Assembly (NCBI RefSeq): GCF_001238275.1
Contig: NZ_LGTB01000055.1
Span: 1-53,135, forward strand
DNA from: Bradyrhizobium viridifuturi
Lineage (GTDB): Bacteria > Pseudomonadota > Alphaproteobacteria > Rhizobiales > Xanthobacteraceae
Direction of reading: 5' to 3'
DNA length: 53,135 nucleotides
Below the pieces are notes generated by a model that did no database searches, had not been told where the DNA came from, and saw only the letters and a program-made list of their open reading frames with translations. The translations under genes were made by a program, and so were the position numbers. Each line of letters opens with the position of its first letter. The first letter of the stretch is position 1. Shown here piece after piece: positions 27,184 to 35,325 of this stretch.

Positions 27184-28518
27184 ATGGCAACGGCAACCGT
27201 TGCCACGGCTTCACCGGCGTCTGCCGGTGGCAAGCCGTGGTATAAGATTCTCTATGTCCAGGTCCTGATCGCGATCGTGCTCGGCGCGGTGGTCGGCGCG
27301 TTCTGGCCGTCGCTTGCCACCAACGACTGGATCAAGGCGCTCGGTGACGGCTTCATCAAGCTGATCAAGATGGTGATCGCGCCGATCATCTTCTGCACCG
27401 TGGTCTCGGGCATCGCGCATATCCAGGATGCGAAGAAGGTCGGCCGCATCGGCGTCAAGGCGCTGGTCTATTTCGAGGTCGTCTCGACCTTCGCGCTGGT
27501 GATCGGATTGCTGATCGGCAATCTGGTGAAGCCGGGTGCGGGCTTCGGCAGCGCGGCGGCGAATGCGCAGGCGGTCGCCAATTATGCCAAGCAGGCCGAG
27601 GCGCAGAAGAGCGTCGACTTCGTGCTGCATATCATTCCGGACACGGTGGTCGGCGCCTTCGCGCAGGGCGAGATCCTGCAGGTGCTGCTGTTCTCGGTGC
27701 TGTTCGGTTTCGCGATCATGGGCCTCGGCGAGCGCGGCCACACCATCCGCTCGTTCATCGACGACGCCGCTCATGCGGTGTTCGGCGTGATCTCGATCGT
27801 GATGCGGGCGGCGCCGATCGGCGCGTTCGGCGCGATGGCCTTCACCATCGGCAAGTTCGGCACCGGCGCGATCCTCAATCTGATGGGGCTGATCGCGACG
27901 TTCTATCTGACCGCCGCGCTGTTCGTGTTCGTGGTGCTCGGCATCATCGCGCGGATCGCGGGCTTCTCGATCTTCAAGTTCCTGGCCTATATCAAGGACG
28001 AACTCCTGATCGTGCTCGGCACCTCGTCCTCCGAGAGCGCGCTGCCGTCGTTGATGGAGAAGCTCGAACGGCTCGGTTGCTCGAAATCCGTGGTCGGGCT
28101 CGTGGTGCCCACGGGCTACTCGTTCAACCTCGACGGCACCAACATCTACATGACGCTGGCGACGTTGTTCATCGCGCAGGCGCTGGGCTACGACCTCTCG
28201 TTCAGCCAGCAGCTCACGATCCTGGTCGTGGCGATGCTGACCTCGAAGGGCGCCTCCGGCATCACCGGCGCGGGTTTCATCACGCTGGCCGCAACGCTTG
28301 CGGTGGTCGATCCGCGGCTGGTGCCGGGCATGGCGATCGTGCTCGGCATCGACAAGTTCATGAGCGAGTGCCGCGCGCTGACCAATCTGTGCGGCAACGG
28401 CGTCGCCTGCGTGATCGTCGCCTGGTGGGAGGGCGAGCTCGACCGCGACAAGCTCAACGCCAATCTCTCGCGGCAGATCGATCCGACCGACATGGAGACC
28501 GCGCTGACGACGGATTGA
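27184..28518 (+). CDS. dctA: C4-dicarboxylate:cation symporter DctA
   Basis: A 444-residue member of the dicarboxylate/amino acid:cation symporter family, importing succinate, fumarate and malate across the inner membrane. After a short Thr/Ala-rich start it has 'KILYVQVLIAIVLGAVVGAF' (TM1), 'FIKLIKMVIAPIIFCTVVSG', the Ser-rich hairpin 'IVLGTSSSESALPSLMEKLE', and the transport core 'VVPTGYSFNLDGTNIYMTLA' with 'NLCGNGVACVIVAWWEGELD' near the end, all DctA-type. In rhizobia DctA fuels bacteroids, but no dctB/dctD regulator genes adjoin it here. The DadA-like gene converges from the other strand with a 13-bp gap. Confidence 0.94.
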   Translation: MATATVATASPASAGGKPWYKILYVQVLIAIVLGAVVGAFWPSLATNDWIKALGDGFIKLIKMVIAPIIFCTVVSGIAHIQDAKKVGRIGVKALVYFEVVSTFALVIGLLIGNLVKPGAGFGSAAANAQAVANYAKQAEAQKSVDFVLHIIPDTVVGAFAQGEILQVLLFSVLFGFAIMGLGERGHTIRSFIDDAAHAVFGVISIVMRAAPIGAFGAMAFTIGKFGTGAILNLMGLIATFYLTAALFVFVVLGIIARIAGFSIFKFLAYIKDELLIVLGTSSSESALPSLMEKLERLGCSKSVVGLVVPTGYSFNLDGTNIYMTLATLFIAQALGYDLSFSQQLTILVVAMLTSKGASGITGAGFITLAATLAVVDPRLVPGMAIVLGIDKFMSECRALTNLCGNGVACVIVAWWEGELDRDKLNANLSRQIDPTDMETALTTD

Positions 28519-28531
28519 TCCGCGTCCGCAG

Positions 28532-29764
28532 CTAGAACCGGTCCAGCCGATACGGCGAGGTGTCCACCGCGGATGCCTCGCCGTTCATCGTTTCGGCCAG
28601 CACCCGCGCCGTCGCCGGGCCGAGTGTGAAGCCCTGATGGCCGTGACCGAAGTTCACCCACAGTCCGCGATGGCGCGGCGCAGACCCGAGCACCGGCAGC
28701 ATGTCGGTGGTGCAGGGGCGGGTGCCGAACCATGGCTCGGGTTCGACGCGGCTGCCGATCTCGATCAGTTGCCGCGCCGCAGCTTCGGCGTAGCCGAGCT
28801 GGATCGGCGTCGCCGGCGCATCGAGACTGGTCAGCTCCGCGCCGGTGGTGATGCGGATCCCCTTGGCCATCGGCGCCATCGCATAGCCGTTTGCAGTGTC
28901 GACCAAGGGCAGATCGAGCGAGCGGCCGCCCTGGTAGTGCATGTGGTAGCCGCGCTTGCGCACCAGCGGGATCCGGTAGCCGAACTTGCGCAGCAATTGC
29001 GGTGACCACGGACCCAGCGTCACGACGACGTTGGCGGCATTGATCCGGCCGCCCGTGGTGTCGACCGACCAGCCGGACGTCGTCTGCGCCAGCGTCTGCG
29101 CATCGCCGTGCAGCAGCGTGCCGCCGAGACGCTCGAACAAGCCGGCATAGGCGGACACCAGCCCGCCGGGATCCGACACGGTCCACGGCCCGAGCCAGTG
29201 GATGGCGCCGGGCAGGTCGTCGCGCAGCAATGGCTCCGCCTTGGCGAGTTCGCGGCCGTCGAGCACGCGAAACTGTACGCCGAAGTCGCGCCGGTTCTCT
29301 TCCGCGACGGCGATCGCCTGCTCAAGCGCTGTGGGGTCGCGGTGCAGCAGCCGATAGCCGGCGCGGCGGATCAGATTGTCGGCATGCGCGTCGCGGATCA
29401 GCGTATCGTGCTCCGCGGTGGCGTAGGCGATCAGGCGCGCCCAGGCGAGGGTGGCTTCGCGGTGTCGCTCCGGCGTCGAGTTCCACCAATAGCGCAGCAG
29501 CGGACCGGCGTGCCGCGGCAGCGAGGCCAGGCGGTAGCGCACGTCGTTGGTGCGCCCCATCGCGATCCTCGCCAGCGTGGCGGGATCGCGCGGCATCGGA
29601 TAGGGCCGCACCGCCTCGCTCTGAATGATGCCGGCATTGCCGTAGCTGGTCTCGCGGCCCGGTTCCTTGCGGTCGACCAGCGTGACCGACCAGCCGCGGC
29701 GCTGCAAATGCAGCGCCGTGCTGACGCCCACCATGCCGCCGCCAAGAACGATCGCGCTTTGCAT
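28532..29764 (-). CDS. dadA: FAD-dependent D-amino acid dehydrogenase, DadA-like
   Basis: A 410-residue DAO-fold oxidoreductase. The N-terminal dinucleotide-binding motif is 'AIVLGGGMVGVSTALHLQRR', followed by 'VDRKEPGRETSYGNAGIIQS', the DadA-type FAD loop. 'GYHMHYQGG' and 'TRPCTTDMLPVLG' in the second half and the closing 'NFGHGHQGFTLGPATARVLA' are the substrate/FAD contact regions of the DadA group. It probably oxidises D-amino acids to keto acids, feeding electrons to the respiratory chain; glycine oxidase-like or other substrates remain possible. Upstream there is an overlapping terminator region shared with rne, so it is a separate transcription unit. Confidence 0.85.
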   Translation of the reverse strand: MQSAIVLGGGMVGVSTALHLQRRGWSVTLVDRKEPGRETSYGNAGIIQSEAVRPYPMPRDPATLARIAMGRTNDVRYRLASLPRHAGPLLRYWWNSTPERHREATLAWARLIAYATAEHDTLIRDAHADNLIRRAGYRLLHRDPTALEQAIAVAEENRRDFGVQFRVLDGRELAKAEPLLRDDLPGAIHWLGPWTVSDPGGLVSAYAGLFERLGGTLLHGDAQTLAQTTSGWSVDTTGGRINAANVVVTLGPWSPQLLRKFGYRIPLVRKRGYHMHYQGGRSLDLPLVDTANGYAMAPMAKGIRITTGAELTSLDAPATPIQLGYAEAAARQLIEIGSRVEPEPWFGTRPCTTDMLPVLGSAPRHRGLWVNFGHGHQGFTLGPATARVLAETMNGEASAVDTSPYRLDRF

Positions 29765-29820
29765 TGCATCCGTCTCCGTCAGGCTCCGTTACGCCTGACG
29801 AACGGATGACCTGTCCAATA

Positions 29821-29848
29821 AAAACGCCCGGCGTGAACCGGGCGTTTT
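29821..29848 (-). terminator. intrinsic terminator of rne
   Basis: AAAACGCCCGG-CGTGAA-CCGGGCGTTTT: an 11-bp stem with a 6-nt loop, 15 bp after the rne stop. On the minus strand the stem runs into TTTTTATTGG. It lies between the rne stop and the dadA start. Confidence 0.9.
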
Positions 29849-29863
29849 GACTTGTCGCTGGCG

Positions 29864-32800
29864 CTAGTTGCCGCCGCCGAAACGTCGCGACCACCAACCC
29901 TTGCGGGCCGGCGCCTCGGCCGCTGCGGGCTCGGGCGCAGCAGCTGCGGGTTCAGGCGCGGGGGCAGTGTGCTCCGCCGGGCTCTGAGCCGGTGCCTCCG
30001 GTTGCGGGCTCGACGTGAAGCTGACCTTTTCGCGCACCGTCGAGCGGCGGCGCTGCGCGCGGTCGCCTTCGGCAGCCGTGTCGTCTGCGACGGGCGCTGC
30101 AACGGGTTCGGGCTCGCGCGCGGCGACCGCCTCAACAGGCGCGGCTTCAACCGGCTGCCATTCCGGCGGCGCGGCGATCAGCTCGGGCTGCACGAGCGAG
30201 GGCGCCGGCTCAGCGTCGTGGCTGTCGAAATCGGCGACCGCGTCGGCGGCTTCGGGCGCCGGCGCCGGGCTCAGCTCATCGGCGATCGATCCGGCGAGAC
30301 CGTCATCCGGCCCGCCGCTGCCGCGCCGGCGGCGGCCGCCACGGCGTCCGCGGCGGCGCGGACGGCGATCGCCGTTGCCGGCCTGATCGTCGCGGGCTGC
30401 GCCCTGGCTTCGTCGCCTTCTTCCTCATCGCCTTCGGCATCGGATGCGGCTACCGCCTCGGTGCCTTCGGGCAGGACATGCATCAGATCGCCGTCCTCGC
30501 GCGGCGGCTGGGCGCCGTCACGCGCCTCGCTACCACCGCGTCCGCGGCGCCGGCGGCGGCGCTTGCGGCGCTGGCCGTCGCCTTCACCCTCGGCGGCGCC
30601 TGTCTCCTCGCCGGCCGCACGGTCGTCGGCGAGGCCTTCGGTCTCGTTGGTCTCAACCTCTGCCTCGTATTCGAACAGTTCTTCCTCGTCATCGGCCTCT
30701 TCGGCCTGCGAGGGCGCGGAGGCCGCCTGCGCCGCGAGCAGCGCCTTGGCGGCTTCGAGCGTATGGACCTGCTCGCCGCGGTCGATGATGTAGGATTGCT
30801 GGCCGTGCACCGTGGCGTCGGCGACGATCGACAGCGAGACGCGGAAGGAATCTTCGAGGTCGCGCAGATGGCCGCGCTTGTGGTTCAGCACATAGAGCGC
30901 GACGTCGGTGCGGGTGCGGACCACAAGATTGTGGGTCGCGCCCTTCATCAGGATCTCTTCGATGCCGCGGAGCAGCTGCAGCGCCACCGACGAGACCGAA
31001 CGGACGTGGCCTGAGCCGCCGCATTGCGGGCAGGGCTCGGTCGAGCTCTCCAGCACGCTGGCGCGGATGCGCTGGCGCGACATTTCCAGGAGGCCGAAGT
31101 GCGAGATGCGGCCGACCTGGATCCGCGCACGGTCCTGGCGCAGGCAGTCGGACAGCTTGCGCTCGACCGCGCGGTTGTTGCGCTTCTCGTCCATGTCGAT
31201 GAAGTCGATGACGATCAGGCCCGCGAGATCACGCAGGCGCAGCTGTCGCGCCACTTCTTCCGCGGCTTCCAGATTGGTCTTGAGCGCGGTGTCCTCGATA
31301 TGGTGCTCGCGCGTGGCGCGGCCGGAGTTGACGTCGATCGAGACCAGCGCCTCGGTCTGGTTGATCACGATGTAGCCGCCGGAGCGCAGCTGCACGGTCG
31401 GCGAGAACATCGCGTCGAGCTGGCTCTCGACGCCCATCCGTGAGAACAGCGGCTGGCCGTCGCGATACTGCTTCACCGCGCGCACGTTCGCCGGCATCAG
31501 CATCTTCATGAAATCGCGTGCTTCGCGGTAGCCGGCTTCGCCCGCCACCTGAATCTCGTCGATCTCCTTGTTGTAGAGGTCGCGCAGCGAGCGCTTGATC
31601 AGCGAGCCTTCCTCGTAGACCAGGGTCGGCGCCTGCGACTTCAGCGTCAGGTCGCGCACCGTCTCCCACATCCGGATCAGGTACTCGAAGTCGCGCTTGA
31701 TCTCCGGCTTGCTGCGGGAAGCACCGGCGGTGCGCAGGATGATCCCCATGCCCTCGGGCACGTCGAGGTCCTGGACCACTTCCTTCAGCCGGGAACGGTC
31801 CTGGGCGAGTGATCTTGCGGCTGATGCCGCCGCCGCGCGCGGTGTTGGGCATCAGCACGGCATAGCGGCCGGCGAGCGACAGATAGGTGGTGAGAGCCGC
31901 GCCCTTGTTGCCGCGCTCTTCCTTGACGACCTGCACCAGCATCACCTGCCGGCGCTTGATCACTTCCTGGATCTTGTACTGGCGGCGCGGGCGGAACGCG
32001 CGCTCCGGAACCTCCTCGAGCACATCGTCGCCGCCGACGGATTCGACGACGTCCTCTTCCTCGCCTTCTTCGCCGTCATCCTCTTCATCATCTTCACCGG
32101 CGTCGTCGCCAGGCACGGCCTCGGGCGCGGCCACTTCAGCGAACGCGGCATATTCGGCGACCGCATGCTCATCGGCCACGGCGTGGACTTCGTCGTCAGC
32201 CACATGCGGCGCGTCGTCGGCATGAGCAGCGTTTTCCTCGACCTGCTCCTCATGGGCCCGCTCGGGCTCGTGATTGACCTCGATGGGCTCGAAGGCCTCC
32301 GGCGCGGCAGATGCAACCGAGGCTTCGACCACCGCGACGACGGGATCGGTCGGAGCGTCGGCAGCCGGCGCCTCGCTCACGGCCGGGGCGTGGTCGTGGT
32401 CGTGCGCATGGTCATGGTCGTGGTGGTCGTGATCGTGGTCATCGTGGCCATGATCGTCATGAGCGTGGTCATGATCATGATCATGGTGATGCTCGTGGTC
32501 CTCGTGCTGCGCATGATCATGCGCTTCATGCTCGTGACCCTCGTGGGCGATCACGCCATGCTCGTGGTGCTCGGCATCATGTTCATGGTGCTCGGCATCG
32601 ACCGGGTGTTCGGCCGCGGGCAGCGCCTGGGCGTCGCCGGCCCCCTCGATCACCTCGCTCTGGACACGGTCGCCATGGCCGCGGCGGCGGGCATTGCGAT
32701 GGCGCGAGCGGCGGCGATGGCCGCGATTCTCGTGCTCTTCCTCGGCCTCGCGATGGGCGCGCTCGTCGGCTTCGATCAGCGCCTGACGGTCGGCGACCGG

Positions 32801-33043
32801 GATCTGGTAGTAGTCGGGATGGATTTCGCTGAAGGCCAGGAAGCCGTGCCGGTTGCCGCCATACTCGATGAAGGCAGCCTGCAGCGACGGCTCAACGCGC
32901 GTGACCTTGGCGAGGTAAATGTTGCCGCGCAGTTGTTTGCGCTGGGCGGTCTCGAAATCAAACTCTTCGACGCGATTGCCGCGGACCACGACGACCCGGG
33001 TTTCTTCCGGGTGGGTGGCATCGATCAACATCTTGTTGGGCAT
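29864..33043 (-). CDS. rne: ribonuclease E, frame broken at two sites, with His/Asp-rich insert
   Basis: The endoribonuclease that organises the degradosome; about 1060 residues when repaired. It starts 'PNKMLIDATHPEETRVVVVR'. The S1 domain (about 35-85, 'LRGNIYLAKVTRVEPSLQAA') is split by an insert of about 270 residues: basic, then His/Asp-rich (about 151-216), then acidic; it resumes at 'FRPRRQYKIQEVIKRRQVML'. The catalytic core follows: 'SIDVNSGRATREHHIEDTAL', 'VIDFIDMDEKRNNRAVE' and the Zn-link 'CPQCGGSGH'. The C-terminal half is disordered, with Arg-rich and Glu-rich patches, ending 'GWWSRRFGGGN'. Frame breaks: after 'GGGISRKIT' (31801-31812, net two bases missing or one extra) and after 'EGDEAR' (one C missing at 30402-30404, plus strand). 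An essential-type gene otherwise intact, so sequence errors are likely. Confidence 0.92.
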
Positions 33044-33748
33044 TTTGGAGCTCTTGACGGCGGCGGGCGCGGATCATGGCGCGCGCAAACTGCGCCGCCC
33101 GGTGACGCGACGGTCCACCTGATTCGGGGGTGAGGGGAAGGCCAAAACGCGTCTCGCGGCGCAGCGCCGGACGGGAACTCACCGGGATGATGCGACGGGC
33201 GAGGTTTTCACCTCGCGTCAGCGCGATCATTCGGGGGATCCTGGTCGGCAATACAGTCTGGCGCATTAAGCGTCGGCCCGTCTAAACATGTTGGCGGCGA
33301 AATTGACCGCCGTATCTTTTGCTGAAAGCCCCGTCCGGCGCCGAAGCGCCTGCCGGCCATCGCATATCGAGGCCCCAAGGGACCGGATAATCGGTTACGC
33401 CGTGTCTCAAACCGTCCCTCTGGCGAGGGAGTGTGTCTGGGACCGGACGCCGCTCGGGCTTGAATCCGCCACTCCGTGTCAGCCGCGCGCGGCGCTGGCT
33501 GGGGAGGGACCGGAAAAACACGGCGGGATCTTCGACTTGGAAGGTTCCACCGCTGCACCGGGAGGCTGAACGCGACACAACCGGGAGTACTAGCCGTCAG
33601 CATCCCGTACATACGTGGATTGACCGTCGCGCGCAAGCGAAGCGTCACGCCGCCGCAACACTCGGTTCTTTTCGCCTTGGCGTCATTAGGGTGCGATTAA
33701 CCGTGTGGTTCTAATGCGGTAAGAAGCAGCTGGGAGGCTCCGAATCGG
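33044..33748. other. 705-bp divergent intergenic region between rne and the amidase gene
   Basis: No convincing gene: the short open frames here have no recognisable sequence and overlap one another. It should contain the rne promoter and a long 5' leader on the minus strand and the amidase promoter on the plus strand. A ribosome-binding site GGGAGG (about 33731-33736) precedes the amidase GTG. A GAAA-capped hairpin lies at 33199-33216. I see no -35/-10 pair I would defend. Confidence 0.5.
33199..33216 (-). promoter_or_regulatory. hairpin in the putative rne 5' leader
   Basis: On the minus strand GCGAGGT-GAAA-ACCTCGC: a perfect 7-bp stem closed by a GNRA-type GAAA tetraloop, about 155 nt before the rne start codon. 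In E. coli the rne leader folds into hairpins that let RNase E control its own mRNA; a similar role here is inference, and the transcription start is unknown. Confidence 0.4.
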
Positions 33749-35089
33749 GTGGAGAACCGCGCAAAACACCTTGTTTTTCTGGGATGCGGGCTGTTGTGCG
33801 CTGCAGCATCGGTGTTTGCCGTGGCCAGCGCCCCGAGCGCAGCCGAAGGACCGCAGACCGGTCAGTCTGCGCCGCCCACAAGCGCGCCCGCCGCCACCTC
33901 GTCCGACGCCAGCACCCCGAATTTCCCGGTCGCATCCGGCGCCAGGCTCGCCGGCGACGACAAGCAGACCCGATTCATCCTCGATCTCGACCGCAAGATC
34001 GAGTTTCGCGCCTTCCCGCTGGCCGACCCGTACCGCGTGGTGGTCGACATCCCGCAGGTCAATTTCCAGCTCGCGGCCGGCACCGGCTCGGCGGCGCGGG
34101 GATTGGTGAAGGCGTTCCGCTATGGCCTCGTGATGCCCGGCGGCTCGCGGATCGTGTTCGACATGACCGGTCCGGTGAAAATCGCCAATTCCTACGTGCT
34201 CGACGCTGCCAATGGCCAGCCACCGCGGCTGGTGCTGGATTTCGAGCAGGTCGATCGCACCAGCTTCGTGCAGTCGCTCGCGCCGGAGAGCCGACCCGAA
34301 TTGAAGCCGGCGATCTCCGAATCCACCACCGCGACCATTCCGGCCGTCACCAGCGCGGCGCTGCCGCCGCTTGCGACCACCGACGCGCGCCCGCTGATCG
34401 TGATCGATCCCGGTCACGGCGGCATCGACAACGGCACCCAGTCCGGCGACCAGACCGAGAAGAACCTAGTGCTGGGCTTTGGCCTTGCGCTGCGCGACCG
34501 GATCGAGAAGTCGGGCAAATATCGCGTGGTCATGACCCGGTCCGACGACACGTTCATTCCACTGAACGACCGGGTGAAGATCGCGCGCGCGCAATCCGCG
34601 GCGCTGTTCGTCTCGATCCATGCCGACGCCTTGCCGCGCCGCGAGGGCGATGCCCAGGGCGCCACGATCTACACGGTGTCGGACAAGGCCTCCGACGCCG
34701 AGGCCGAGCGGCTGGCGGAAGCGGAGAACAAGGCCGACGCCATCGCCGGCGTCAATCTGACCGACGAGCCGACCGAGGTCGCCGACATCCTGATCGACCT
34801 CGCGCAGCGCGAAACCAAGACCTTTTCCAATCGGTTCGCCCGTCTCTTGATGGACGAGATGAAGACCACGGTGCGGATGCACAAGCATCCGCTGAAATCG
34901 GCCGGCTTCCGGGTGCTGAAGGCTCCCGACGTGCCGTCCGTGCTGGTCGAGATCGGCTACGTCTCCAACAAGGGCGACCTCGAGCACTTGGTGTCCGAGA
35001 ACTGGCGGAACAAGGCCGTCGGATCGATGGTCCAGGCGATCGACACGTTCTTCGCCAAACGGCTGGCAACTGCCGGACCGGCAAAGTGA
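33749..35089 (+). CDS. N-acetylmuramoyl-L-alanine amidase (AMIN + Amidase_3)
   Basis: A 446-residue periplasmic amidase that cleaves the peptide stem from MurNAc, usually during daughter-cell separation. GTG start at 33749, with GGGAGG upstream; signal peptide 'HLVFLGCGLLCAAASVFAVA'. Residues about 60-165 are an AMIN domain ('TRFILDLDRKIEFRAFPLAD', 'PYRVVVDIPQVNFQL') that targets septal peptidoglycan. Residues about 213-435 are the Amidase_3 zinc domain: H223 in 'VIDPGHGGIDNGTQSG', 'RSDDTFIPLNDRVKIA', the metal-binding 'LFVSIHADALPRREG' and the catalytic Glu in 'VPSVLVEIGYVSNKGDLEHL'. The order is that of AmiC-type enzymes. It precedes the PBP1A gene, a common alphaproteobacterial pairing. 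Confidence 0.93.
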   Translation: MENRAKHLVFLGCGLLCAAASVFAVASAPSAAEGPQTGQSAPPTSAPAATSSDASTPNFPVASGARLAGDDKQTRFILDLDRKIEFRAFPLADPYRVVVDIPQVNFQLAAGTGSAARGLVKAFRYGLVMPGGSRIVFDMTGPVKIANSYVLDAANGQPPRLVLDFEQVDRTSFVQSLAPESRPELKPAISESTTATIPAVTSAALPPLATTDARPLIVIDPGHGGIDNGTQSGDQTEKNLVLGFGLALRDRIEKSGKYRVVMTRSDDTFIPLNDRVKIARAQSAALFVSIHADALPRREGDAQGATIYTVSDKASDAEAERLAEAENKADAIAGVNLTDEPTEVADILIDLAQRETKTFSNRFARLLMDEMKTTVRMHKHPLKSAGFRVLKAPDVPSVLVEIGYVSNKGDLEHLVSENWRNKAVGSMVQAIDTFFAKRLATAGPAK

Positions 35090-35325
35090 AATCGGCAGTC
35101 TGAAAAGCCGGGGTCGTTGCCCGGAAGCCCTAGTTTGGCCACAGCGCCGACGGTATAGACAATGGACCGCAGGTCCGCAGAATCGACCATATTGTCCGGC
35201 GGCTCTTGTATTTTCGTGTGCGCTCGATGGCTCGCTGGGCCAAGGCCTCGTTGTGTGAGGTTTCGCACTTTTGGACAGGCGCTTCTGACGAATGAGCGCC
35301 GGAGGGTAGGAACGGAACGTCGATA

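Noticed and set aside
32396..32593. Short-period tandem DNA repeat that resembles a CRISPR or satellite
   Set aside because: The repetition follows codons for alternating His and Asp inside rne; no spacers and no constant repeat unit.
33284..33714. Several overlapping open frames of 70-100 codons in the rne-amidase gap
   Set aside because: They lack recognisable sequence, consistent start signals or codon bias distinct from random high-GC DNA.
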